Assembly (NCBI GenBank): GCA_946902985.2 | Contig: OX336391.1 | Location: 74,129,947 to 74,193,946, forward strand | Source of the DNA: Meconema thalassinum | Taxonomy: Eukaryota > Arthropoda > Insecta > Orthoptera > Tettigoniidae | Length of the DNA stretch: 64,000 nucleotides | Reading direction: 5' to 3' | Shown here: positions 52,441 to 61,919 of the stretch, piece by piece | Numbering within the stretch: position 1 is the first letter of the stretch | Layout of the letters: each line of letters opens with the position of its first letter | Program-made: the position numbers and the translations under genes | Notes under the pieces: generated by a model | The model's database searches: none | Seen by the model: the letters and a program-made list of their open reading frames with translations, nothing else | What the model was told of the DNA's origin: nothing

Positions 52441-55400
52441 CTTATCCCCTCCCAACTAGTCTGTTCTCTCCCAGCATTACTGCTTAGCCCCTCCCACCTA
52501 GTCTGTTCTCTCCCAGCATTACTGCTTATCCCCTGCCAACTATTCTGTTCTCATCCAGCATTGCCGCTTATCCCCTGCCAACTAGTCTGTTCTCACCCAG
52601 CATTACTGCTTATCCCCTGCCAACTAGTCTGATCTCTCCCAGCATTACTGCTTATCCCCTGCCAACTAGTCTGTTCTCTCCCAGCGTTACCGCTTATCCC
52701 CTGCCAACTAGTCTGTTCTCTCCCAGCATTACTGCTTTTCCCCCGCCAACTAGTCTGATCTCTCCCAGCATTACTGCTTATCCCCTCCCAGCTAGTCTGT
52801 TCTCTCCCAGCATTACCTTTTATCCCCACCCAACTAGTCGGTTATCTCCCAGCATAACCGCTATCCCCTGCCAACTATCCTGTTCTCTCCCAGCATAACT
52901 GCTTATCCCCTGCCAACTAGTCCGATCTCTCCCAGCATAACTGCTTATCCCCTCCCAACTAGTCTGTTCTCTCCCAGCATTACCGCTTATCCCCTCCCAA
53001 CAAGCCTGTTCTCTCCCAGCATTACTGCTTATCCCCTGCCAACTAGTCTGATCTCTCCCAGCATAACCGCTTATCCCCTGCCAACTAGTCTGTTCTCTCC
53101 CAGCATTCCTGCTTATCCCCTCCCAACTAGTCTGTTCTCTCCGAGCATTACCACTTATCCCCTCCCTACTAGTCTGTTCTCTCCCAGCATTCCTGCTTAT
53201 CCCCTCCCAACTAGTCTGTTCTCTCCCAGCATTACTGCTTATCACCTGCCAACTAGTCTGTTCCATCCCAGCATTAATGCTTATCCCCTCCCAACTAGTC
53301 TGTTCTCTCCCAGCATTACCGCTTATTCCCTGCCAATTAGTCTGTTCTCACCCAGCATTACTGCTTATCCCCTGCCAACTAGTCTGTTCCCTCCCAGCAT
53401 TACTGCTTATCCCCTCCCAACTAGTCTGTTCTCTCCCAGCATTCCTGTTTATCCCCTCCCAACTAGTCTGTTCCCTCCCAGCATAACTGCTTATCCCCTG
53501 CGAACTAGTCTGTTCTCTTCCACTATTACTGCTTATCCCCTGCCAACTAGTCTGTTCTTACCCAGCATTACTGCTTATCCACACCCAACTAGTCTGTTCT
53601 CTCCCAGCATTCCTGCTTATCACCTACCAACTAGGCTGTTCCCTCCCAGCAGTACTGCTTATCCCCTGCGAACTAGTCTGTTCTCTTCCAGCATTACTGC
53701 CTATCCCCTGCCAACTAGTCTGTTCTCTCCCAACATTGCCGCATATCCCCTGCCAACTAGTCTGTTCTCTCCCAGCATTACTGCTCATCCCCTGCCAACT
53801 AGTCTGTTCCCTCCCAACTAGTCTGTTCTTTCCCAGCATTACTGCTTATCCCCTGCGAACTAGTCTGTTCTCTTCCAGCATTACTGCCTATCCCCTGCCA
53901 ACTAGTCTGTTCTCTCCCAGCATTACCGCTTATCCCCTCCCAACTAGTCTGTTCCCTCCCAGCATTACTGCTAATCGCCTGCCAACTAGTCTGTTCCCTT
54001 CCAGCATTACTGCTTATCCCCTGCCAACTAGTCTGTTCTCTCCCAGCATTATTGCTTATCCCCTCCCAACTAGTCTGCTCTGCCCCAGCGGTACCGCTTA
54101 TCCCCTGCCAACTAGTCTGTTCCCTCCCAGCATTACCGCTTATTCCCTCCCTACTGGTCTGTTCCCTCCCAGCATTACCGATTATCCCCTTCCTATTGGT
54201 CTAATATCTTCCAGCTTTACCGCTTATCCCCTCCCAACTAGTCTGTTCTCTCCCAGCATTACTGCTTATCCCCTGCCAACTAGTCTGTTCTTTCCCAGCA
54301 TTACTGCTTATCCCCCCCCCAAATAGTCTGTTCCCTCCCAGCATTACTGCTTATCCCCTACCAACTAGCCTGTTCTCTTCCAGCATTACCGCTTATCCCC
54401 TCCCAAATAGTCTCTCTCCCAGGATTACTTATCCCCACCCAACTGGTCTGTTCTTTCCCAGCATTATTGCTTATCCACACCAAACTAGTCTGTTCTCTCC
54501 CAGCATTCCTGCTTATCACCTCCCAACTAGTCTGTTCTCTCCCAGCATTACTGCTTATCCCCTGCCAACTAGTCTGTTCTCTCCCAGCATTAGTGCTTAT
54601 CCCCTCCCAACTAGTCTGCTCTCCACCAGCATTACTGCTCATCCCCTGCCATCTAGTCTGTTCCCTCCCAACTAGTCTGTTCTCTCCCAGCATTACTGCT
54701 TATCCCCTGCCAACTAGTCTGTTCTCATCCAGCATTGCCGCTTATCCCCTGCCAACTAGTCTGTTCTCACCCAGCATTCCTGCTTATCCCCTCCCAAATA
54801 GTCTGTTCTCTCCCAGCATTACTGCTTATCCCCTGCCAACTATTCTGTCCTCTTCCAGCATTACAGCTTATCCCCTGCCAACTAGTCTGTTCTCATCCAG
54901 CATTGCCGCTTATCCCCTGCCAACTAGTCTGTTCTCACCCAGCATTCCTGCTTATCACCTCCCAACTAGTCTGTTCTCTCCCAGCATTACTGCTTATCCC
55001 CTGCCAACTAGTCTGTTCTCTCCCAGCATTAGTGCTTATCCCCTCCCAACTAGTCTGCTCTCCCCCAGCATTACTGCTCATCCCCTGCCATCTAGTCTGT
55101 TCCCTCCCAACTAGTCTGTTCTCTCCGAGCATTACCACTTATCCCCTCCCTACTAGTCTGTTCTCTCCCAGCATTCCTGCTTATCCCCTCCCAACTAGTC
55201 TGTTCTCTCCCAGCATTACTGCTTATCCCCTGCCAACTATTCTGTCCTCTTCCAGCATTACAGCTTATCCCCTGCCAACTAGTCTGTTCTCTCCCAGCAT
55301 TACCGCTTACCCCACCCAACTAGTCTGTTCTCTCCCAGCATTATCGCTTATCCCCTCCCAACTAGTCTGTTCCCTCCCAGCATTACTGCTTATCCCCTGC

Positions 55401-57315
55401 CAACTAGTCTGTTCTCTTCCAGCATTACTGCTTATCCCCTGCCAACTAGTCTGTTCTCTCCCACCATTACTGCTTAACCCCTCCCAACTAGTCTGTTCTC
55501 TCCCAGCGTTACCGCTAACCCCCTGCCAACTAGTCTGTTCTCTCCCAGCATTACTACTTATCACCTCCCAACTAGTCTGTTCTCTTCCAGCATTACTGCT
55601 TATCCCCTGCCAACTAGTCTGTTATCTCCAAGCATTACTGCTTATCCCCTCCCAACTAGTCTGTTCCCTCCCAGCATTACTGCTTATCCCCTGCGAACTA
55701 GTCTGTTCTCTTCCAGTATTAGTGCTTATCCCCTGCCAACTAGTCTGTTCTTTACCAGCATTACTGCTTATCCACACCCAACTAGTCTGTTCTCTCCCAG
55801 CATTCCTGCTTACCACCTCCCAACTAGTCTGTTCCCTCCCAGCAGTACTGCTTATCCCCTGCGAACTAGTCTGTTCTCTTCCAGCATTACTGCTTATCCG
55901 CTGCCAACTAGTGTGTTCTCTCCCAGCATTGCCGCTTATCCCCTGCCAACTAGTCTGTTCTCTCCCAGCATTACTGCTTATCCCCTGCCAACTAGTCTGT
56001 TCCCTCCCAACTAGTCTGTTCTCTCCCAGCATTACTGCTTATCCCCTGCCAACTAGTCTGTTCTCTCCCAACATTACTGCTTATCCCCTCCCAACTAGTC
56101 TGTTCACTCCCAGCATTACTGCTTATCCCCTGCCAACTAGTCTGTTCTCTCCCAACATTACTGCTTATCCCCTCCAAACTAGTCTGTTCTCTCCCAGCAT
56201 TACTGCTTATCCCCTCCCAACTAGTCTGTTCCCTCCCAGCATTACTGCTTATCCCCTGCCAACTAGTCTGTTCCCTCCCAGCATTACTGCTTATCGCCTG
56301 CCAACCAGTCTGTTCCCTTCCAGCATTACTGCTTATCCCCTGCCAACTAGTCTGTCCTCTCCCAGCATTACTGCTTATCCCCTCCCAAATTGTCTGCTCT
56401 CCCCCAGCGTAACCGCTTGTCCCCTGCCAACTAGTCTGTTCCCTCCCAGCATTACCGCTTATCCCCTCCCAACTAGTATGTTCCCTCCCTGCATTACCGA
56501 TTATCCCCTCCCTATTAGTCTGTTCTCTTCCAGCATTACCGCTTATCCCCTGCCAAATAGTCTGTTCCCTCCCAGCATTACAGCTTATCCCCTCCAAACT
56601 AGTCTGTTCCCTCCCAACTAGTCTGTTCTTTCCCAGCAATACTTCTTATCCCCTGCTAACAAGTCTGTTCTCTCCCAGCATTGCTGCTTATCCCCTCCCA
56701 ACTAGTCTGTTCTCTCCCAGCATTACTGCTTAGCCCCTCCCAACTAGTCTGTTCTCTCCCAGCATTGCCGCTTATCCCCTGCCAACTAGTCTGTTCTCAC
56801 CCAGCATTACTGCTTATCCCCTGCCAACTATTCTGTTCTCTTCCAGCATTACTGCTTATCCCCTGCCAACTAGTCTGTTCTCTCCCAGCATTACCGCTTG
56901 TCCCCTCCCAACTAGTCTGTTCTCTCCCAGCATTACCGCTTAACCCACCCAACTAGTCTGCTCTCTCCCAGCATTACTGCTTAGCCCCTCCCAACTAGTC
57001 TGTTCTCTCCCAGCATTGCCGCTTATCCCCTGCCAAATAGTCTGTTCTCTCCCACCATTACTGCTTAACCCCACCCAACTAGTCTGTTCTCTCCCAGCGT
57101 TACCGCTTACCCCCTGCCAACTAGTCTGTTCTCTCCCAGCATTACTGCTTATCCCCTCCCAACTAGTCTGTTCTCTTCCAGTATTACTGCTTATCCCCTG
57201 CCAACGTGTCTGTTCTCTCCCAGCATTACTGCTTATCCCCTCCCAACTAGTCTGTTCTCTCCCAGCGTTACCGCTTATCCCCTGCCAACTATTCTGTTCT
57301 CTCCCAGCATTACCG
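52441..57315 (+). repeat. Satellite tandem duplication F, copy 1 (4,875 bp)
   Basis: Matches the sequence from 57,316 on at a constant 4,875-bp offset up to the LINE, with only scattered single-base differences. It holds the empty LINE target site. Its right half also matches 43,080-45,100 at an offset of 12,227 bp. Confidence 0.9.
54110..54114 (+). other. Empty (pre-insertion) LINE target site in the sister satellite copy
   Basis: Flanking satellite at this site, from AGCGGTACCGCTTATCC on the left to TATTCCCTCCCTACTGG on the right, matches both flanks of the LINE at a 4,875-bp offset on the left and 7,805 bp on the right. The target motif AACTA is present once. Confidence 0.9.
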
Positions 57316-58926
57316 CTTATCCCCTCCCAACTAGTCTGTTCTCTCCCAGCATTACTGCTTAGCCCCTCCCACCTAGTCTGTTCTCTCCCAGCATTACTGC
57401 TTATCCCCTGCCAACTATTCTGTTCTCATCCAGCATTGCCGCTTATCCCCTGCCAACTAGTCTGTTCTCACCCAGCATTACTGCTTATCCCCTGCCAACT
57501 AGTCTGATCTCTCCCAGCATTACTGCTTATCCCCTGCCAACTAGTCTGTTCTCTCCCAGCGTTACCGCTTATCCCCTGCCAACTAGTCTGTTCTCTCCCA
57601 GCATTACTGCTTTTCCCCCGCCAACTAGTCTGATCTCTCCCAGCATTACTGCTTATCCCCTCCCAGCTAGTCTGTTCTCTCCCAGCATTACCTTTTATCC
57701 CCACCCAACTAGTCGGTTATCTCCCAGCATTACCGCTATCCCCTGCCAACTATCCTGTTCTCTCCCAGCATAACTGCTTATCCCCTGCCAACTAGTCTGA
57801 TCTCTCCCAGCATAACTGCTTATCCCCTCCCAACTAGTCTGTTCTCTCCCAGCATTACCGCTTATCCCCTCCCAACAAGCCTGTTCTCTCCCAGCATTAC
57901 TGCTTATCCCCTGCCAACTAGTCTGATCTCTCCCAGCATAACCGCTTATCCCCTGCCAACTAGTCTGTTCTCTCCCAGCATTCCTGCTTATCCCCTCCCA
58001 ACTAGTCTGTTCTCTCCGAGCATTACCACTTATCCCCTCCCTACTAGTCTGTTCTCTCCCAGCATTCCTGCTTATCCCCTCCCAACTAGTCTGTTCTCTC
58101 CCAGCATTACTGCTTATCACCTGCCAACTAGTCTGTTCCATCCCAGCATTAATGCTTATCCCCTCCCAACTAGTCTGTTCTCTCCCAGCATTACCGCTTA
58201 TTCCCTGCCAATTAGTCTGTTCTCACCCAGCATTACTGCTTATGCCCTGCCAACTAGTCTGTTCCCTCCCAGCATTACTGCTTATCCCCTCCCAACTAGT
58301 CTGTTCTCTCCCAGCATTCCTGTTTATCCCCTCCCAACTAGTCTGTTCCCTCCCAGCATAACTGCTTATCCCCTGCGAACTAGTCTGTTCTCTTCCAGTA
58401 TTACTGCTTATCCCCTGCCAACTAGTCTGTTCTTACCCAGCATTACTGCTTATCCACACCCAACTAGTCTGTTCTCTCCCAGCATTCCTGCTTATCACCT
58501 ACCAACTAGGCTGTTCCCTCCCAGCAGTACTGCTTATCCCCTGCGAACTAGTCTGTTCTCTTCCAGCATTACTGCCTATCCCCTGCCAACTAGTCTGTTC
58601 TCTCCCAACATTGCCGCATATCCCCTGCCAACTAGTCTGTTCTCTCCCAGCATTACTGCTCATCCCCTGCCAACTAGTCTGTTCCCTCCCAACTAGTCTG
58701 TTCTTTCCCAGCATTACTGCTTATCCCCTGCGAACTAGTCTGTTCTCTTCCAGCATTACTGCCTATCCCCTGCCAACTAGTCTGTTCTCTCCCAGCATTA
58801 CCGCTTATCCCCTCCCAACTAGTCTGTTCCCTCCCAGCATTACTGCTAATCGCCTGCCAACTAGTCTGTTCCCTTCCAGCATTACTGCTTATCCCCTGCC
58901 AACTAGTCTGTTCTCTCCCAGCATTA

Positions 58927-61755
58927 TTGCTTATCCCCTCCCAACTAGTCTGCTCTGCCCCAGCGGTACCGCTTATCCCCTGCCAACTATTGTCAGAGTT
59001 TAGGAATTGTCAGAGTTTAGGAAATAAATTAATTGAATTTTGGAATCTTGTAGAGACGTATTCTCCGGACATTGTCATTGCAACTGAATCTTGGTTATAT
59101 GAGGACATAAATAGTAGCGAAATAATTCAAGGGACCTACGAAATGTACAGAAGGGATCGGGGGAAGCGAGGTGGTGGGCTATTTATTTGTGTGCGCAAAA
59201 ATATAGCTAGTTTCTTAAAGTGGGCCGATATGGATCATGAAATGTTATGTGTACAAATTTCGGATAAAGGAAATAAATTCCCTCTTCAGGTGATAGGGGC
59301 GTATAGAGCACCGAAAGATAACTTTTCTCTCCTCGAAACACTGTATGATAAAACTTGTACGGGTAATGCTATGAAAAAGAGCATAATAATTGCTGGAGAT
59401 TTAAACCTCCCCAAAGTAGACTGGTCTGGTGAGTCAACTAGCTGTGGTCAAGCTCAGAGCGCTGCAAATAAATTCTTAAGGGAGGGGGGATTTTCCCAAG
59501 TAGTTGACTTCCCAACTAGAGACAATAATACCTTAGATGTTTATCTCGTAAGGCCTGTAGAGCTGTATATTAACTGTCTGAAAGTACCAGGAATTAGTGA
59601 CCATTCTGGGGTTGAATTAAATATTAGATATGGTGACGTTACAAAATTAGACTCTGATGTAGCGAAAAAGATCATATTCCAGTATCGCAGGGCGGATCAG
59701 GGCAAGTTTCAGGGGTATTTGAATGAGCTATTTGTAGGATGGGCATCGGAAGGAAATCACATTAATATCCTGTGGACTAACTTTTTGAAAATTTTAAATA
59801 GCGCTGTTGATAAATTTGTCCCATTTAAATTGCTGAAACAAAACCCAGACCCTGAGTATTACACACGAGAAATTAGGAGACTAAAACGGAAAATTAGGAA
59901 ATTATACAATAAAAGACATGATAGTGACAAGTATATGTTGAAATTTAAGTCCTTATCAAGAGAGCTCGTCTTAAAAAAGAGGGCTGCTCATGACAGTTAT
60001 ATGCAAGGTTTACTTGGTTCGGGAGGGGGTGGGTGGAAAAAATTTTACAGTTATGTTAGGAGAAGAAAGGGAAATTCAAATAATTTGTCGATGATAATGT
60101 CCGGTGACGGTAAATTAATTACTGAGAAACAGGCCATTGCTAATGAATTAAATGTCTTTTACGGTAGTGTGTTCAATAAATCCAATAGCTGTGTGTTGGA
60201 CCTTAACGACGAATCAGGGGCTCCCCTGTTCCAAATAAACCAGTCAGCAATTGTAAAGCTAATACAAAAACTGCGTTTCAATGTATCAATGGGTCCTGAT
60301 AATATTGTTAGTGAAGTACTTAAATTAGGAGGTAGGGCCGTGGCACGATACTTGGAGGTGATATTTAATGTGTCCATAAACAATGCGCAAATCCCAGATG
60401 ACTGGAAAAGAGCTACGGTAGTCCCAATATTTAAGGGAGGGAGCAGACTTGAATTGGGCAACTACAGGCCGGTTAGCCTTACGTCCATCGTTTGTAAGCA
60501 GATGGAGCATCTCATTTGCGACTACTTGAGGGAACAGTGGGAAACATTATCATGGTTTAATGATAGGCAGCATGGATTTCGGAAAGGTTACTCATGCGAG
60601 AGTCAGATGCTATCACTTTTTCAAGACATTAGCGAATCGTTAGACCATGGAGTTTCAGTCGACGCCGTGGTGATAGATTTTGCGAAGGCATTTGATGTCG
60701 TGCCGCATGACATGCTACTCCATAAATTAGCTTCGACGAAGATTGATAGAAGAGTAATTTTATGGATCCAAGAATTTTTGACGGGTCGTTCCCAGAAAGT
60801 GAAAGTTGAAGGCGTATTCTCGGATGAAATTACCGTAACGTCGGGTATCCCTCAGGGCAGCGTAATCGGAACTTTGTTGTTTTTGGCGTTTATAAATGAC
60901 TTACCAAATGGAATTCGCAGTGACTGTCGATTGTTTGCGGATGATTGTGTAATATATCGAAAGATACACGACTCACAAGACAATGCAGTGCTGCAAGAGG
61001 ACCTGAACCTGGTCTATAAGTGGGCGATTGTAAATAAAATGAAAATAAACACAAGAAAATGTAGTCTCTTAAAAATAGGGAAGGTGCGAAGGCAGGATTT
61101 TCAATATAACATTGGCTCGGAAATACTTGTAGAAGAAGATTCTTGCAAATATTTGGGCGTTCACGTAAGGAATGATATGAAATGGAGTAGTCATGTAGGA
61201 TGTGTAGTTTCAAAAGCTTACAAATCCCTGCACTTTGTAATGAGGGTATTAAAAGGAAGTAGTACCTCTGCTAAAGAATTAGGCTATTTGTCACTTGTAA
61301 GACCTATTCTGGAATATGCCTCGGCGGTTTGGGATCCATATCAAGTAGGGCTCATCAATGAGTTGGAAATGGTACAAAGAAAGGCCGCTAGATTTGTGCT
61401 CAGTGACTTTAATCCCAGGAGCAGTGTGAGCCGTATGTTAAAGAAACTTGGGTGGGAATCACTGGAGGCTAGGAGGATGAAATCTAGACTCTACGCTATG
61501 TACAACACGTATACAAATCAACCAGCATGGGGTGAGCTTAGCAAACGATTGGGAAAGCCCACTTACATGGGTAGGAGCGATCATCCTTTCAAAGTTAAGG
61601 GCCGACCACAGCGAACAAATTATGGTAAATATTCTTTTGTAAACCGTGCCATTGATAACTGGAACTCTCTACCTGCCGCAGTCTTAGAGCCTTTTCCCAA
61701 ACATATAGGTGTGTTTAAGAAAAGACTGACTATTTGTGTAAATACTCCAGTTTAA
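58927..61755 (+). CDS. LINE ORF2-like protein: AP endonuclease plus reverse transcriptase, 5' partial, fused to satellite codons
   Basis: The open frame encodes 942 residues. Residues 1-21 are translated satellite (58,927-58,989) and are not part of the element; LINE sequence begins at residue 22. An apurinic-like endonuclease follows. Its landmarks are N27 in NCQSLGNK, E54 in TESWL, Y126-R127 in YRAP, D158 and N160 in GDLNLP, and S224-D225-H226 in GISDHSG. This enzyme nicks the target DNA. The reverse transcriptase spans roughly residues 480-750: DDWKRATVVPIFKGG near 491, GNYRPVSLTS, D584 in DFAKAFD, GIPQGS at 640-645, and the catalytic FADD at 670-673. A C-terminal region with RPILEYASAVWDP and a Q-R-K-A-A-R-F motif is typical of the CR1/L2/Jockey group. 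No RNase H domain is seen. There is no stop or frameshift in 2,751 bp, so the copy is probably young. No promoter is visible, and expression from the satellite ATG is doubtful. Confidence 0.9.
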   Translation: MLIPSQLVCSAPAVPLIPCQLLSEFRNCQSLGNKLIEFWNLVETYSPDIVIATESWLYEDINSSEIIQGTYEMYRRDRGKRGGGLFICVRKNIASFLKWADMDHEMLCVQISDKGNKFPLQVIGAYRAPKDNFSLLETLYDKTCTGNAMKKSIIIAGDLNLPKVDWSGESTSCGQAQSAANKFLREGGFSQVVDFPTRDNNTLDVYLVRPVELYINCLKVPGISDHSGVELNIRYGDVTKLDSDVAKKIIFQYRRADQGKFQGYLNELFVGWASEGNHINILWTNFLKILNSAVDKFVPFKLLKQNPDPEYYTREIRRLKRKIRKLYNKRHDSDKYMLKFKSLSRELVLKKRAAHDSYMQGLLGSGGGGWKKFYSYVRRRKGNSNNLSMIMSGDGKLITEKQAIANELNVFYGSVFNKSNSCVLDLNDESGAPLFQINQSAIVKLIQKLRFNVSMGPDNIVSEVLKLGGRAVARYLEVIFNVSINNAQIPDDWKRATVVPIFKGGSRLELGNYRPVSLTSIVCKQMEHLICDYLREQWETLSWFNDRQHGFRKGYSCESQMLSLFQDISESLDHGVSVDAVVIDFAKAFDVVPHDMLLHKLASTKIDRRVILWIQEFLTGRSQKVKVEGVFSDEITVTSGIPQGSVIGTLLFLAFINDLPNGIRSDCRLFADDCVIYRKIHDSQDNAVLQEDLNLVYKWAIVNKMKINTRKCSLLKIGKVRRQDFQYNIGSEILVEEDSCKYLGVHVRNDMKWSSHVGCVVSKAYKSLHFVMRVLKGSSTSAKELGYLSLVRPILEYASAVWDPYQVGLINELEMVQRKAARFVLSDFNPRSSVSRMLKKLGWESLEARRMKSRLYAMYNTYTNQPAWGELSKRLGKPTYMGRSDHPFKVKGRPQRTNYGKYSFVNRAIDNWNSLPAAVLEPFPKHIGVFKKRLTICVNTPV
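58985..58989 (+). other. Target-site duplication, left copy (AACTA)
   Basis: Last five satellite bases before the LINE. They match the five bases after the (AATG)6 tail, while the sister satellite copy has the motif only once, at 54,110-54,114. Confidence 0.8.
58990..59023 (+). repeat. 17-bp direct repeat at the LINE 5' junction
   Basis: The sequence ttgtcagagtttaggaa occurs twice back to back, at 58,990-59,006 and 59,007-59,023. The second copy is in the endonuclease frame (NCQSLGN) and the first is read out of that frame as LSEFR. The repeat starts exactly where satellite sequence ends, so it probably arose when the 5' end was joined during integration. Confidence 0.9.
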
Positions 61756-61780
61756 TTGGTGTATAATTGTTATTGAATTG

Positions 61781-61840
61781 TTATGTATAATTATGTATTG
61801 TTATGTATAATTATGTATTGTTATGTATAATTATGTATGT
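61781..61840 (+). repeat. 20-bp tandem repeat in the LINE 3' UTR
   Basis: Three successive copies of ttatgtataattatgtattg, the third ending in gt instead of tg. A partial unit (gttatgta) follows. This is a short minisatellite in an A+T-rich 3' UTR, 25 bp after the ORF stop. Confidence 0.9.
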
Positions 61841-61854
61841 GTTATGTATATCCA

Positions 61855-61889
61855 ATTTGCCACCGGGGGGCACACCCCCCATTGCAAAT
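61855..61889 (+). other. LINE 3'-terminal hairpin
   Basis: An outer stem ATTTGC (61,855-61,860) pairs with GCAAAT (61,884-61,889). An inner stem of six G (61,865-61,870) pairs with six C (61,875-61,880) around a CACA loop, with a small internal loop between the stems. It ends next to the simple-repeat tail. In L2/CR1-type LINEs a stem-loop at this place is recognised by the element's own reverse transcriptase; that role here is inferred from position and shape. Confidence 0.75.
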
Positions 61890-61892
61890 AAA
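61887..61892 (+). promoter_or_regulatory. AATAAA-like hexamer at the LINE 3' end
   Basis: An AATAAA hexamer overlaps the end of the hairpin and the start of the AATG tail. It could act as a polyadenylation signal, but elements with simple-repeat tails often do without one, and the match may be chance in A-rich sequence. Confidence 0.3.
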
Positions 61893-61914
61893 TGAATGAA
61901 TGAATGAATGAATG
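61891..61914 (+). repeat. (AATG)6 tail of the LINE
   Basis: Six perfect AATG units end the element in place of poly(A). Short simple-repeat tails are typical of several CR1/L2/I-type LINEs and serve in priming at the target nick. Confidence 0.95.
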
Positions 61915-61919
61915 AACTA
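61915..61919 (+). other. Target-site duplication, right copy (AACTA)
   Basis: The five bases directly after six complete AATG units; satellite sequence continues from here. The two leading A residues could also be an incomplete tail unit, so the true duplication is 3-5 bp. Confidence 0.8.

Larger units (their letters stand above)
1..58989 (+). repeat. 42-bp satellite array, left arm
   Basis: Tandem head-to-tail array of a 42-bp monomer, recognisable by the blocks CAACTAGTCTGTTC, TCTCCCAGCATTAC and GCTTATCCCCT in fixed order. Every copy I read is in the same orientation. The consensus has 7 A, 16 C, 5 G and 14 T on the + strand, so it is 71% pyrimidine. The commonest variants are ACTGC/ACCGC, AGCATT/AGCGTT, CCCCTGCC/CCCCTCCC/CCCCACCC and TTCTCTCCC/TTCCCTCCC/TTCTCTTCC. 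No gene, RNA gene or other mobile element interrupts this arm. Long open frames in it are a consequence of a 42-bp unit with three stop-free frames. Function is unknown; a structural heterochromatic satellite is the default reading. I do not recognise it as a named family. Confidence 0.97.
58990..61914 (+). mobile_element. 5'-truncated non-LTR retrotransposon (LINE), CR1/L2/Jockey-like
   Basis: A 2,925-bp insertion that differs from the satellite in composition, being A+T-rich with ordinary codon structure. Order of parts: a 17-bp direct repeat at the 5' junction; an open frame for endonuclease and reverse transcriptase to 61,755; a 3' UTR of about 135 bp with a 20-bp tandem repeat; a hairpin; and a (AATG)6 tail. 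It is flanked by a 5-bp direct repeat, AACTA, taken from the satellite. Comparison with the empty site at 54,110-54,114 in the sister satellite copy gives exact boundaries. ORF1, the 5' UTR and the first codons of ORF2 are missing, which is typical of incomplete target-primed reverse transcription. The simple-repeat tail, rather than poly(A), and the lack of RNase H fit CR1/L2-type elements. The clade assignment is an inference, not the result of a tree. Confidence 0.95.

Noticed and set aside
1..58989. G-quadruplex or i-motif array
   Set aside because: Each monomer has one GGGG and one GGG run on the minus strand, but loops of about 15 nt separate them, longer than the usual 7-nt limit. Only the C-tracts come near, and they are isolated.
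1..58989. Second transposon hidden in the array
   Set aside because: Every stretch outside 58,990-61,914 that I read aligns to the 42-bp monomer with small indels. Odd units such as CCCAGGATTACTTATCC are shortened monomers, not foreign DNA.
60159..61213. Minus-strand ORFs of 61-107 codons inside the LINE
   Set aside because: They lie antisense to the reverse transcriptase, show no recognisable motif and are expected by chance opposite a long real ORF.
58990..61914. Retrovirus or LTR retrotransposon
   Set aside because: No LTRs, gag, protease, integrase or RNase H; apurinic-type endonuclease and FADD reverse transcriptase with simple-repeat tail define a LINE.
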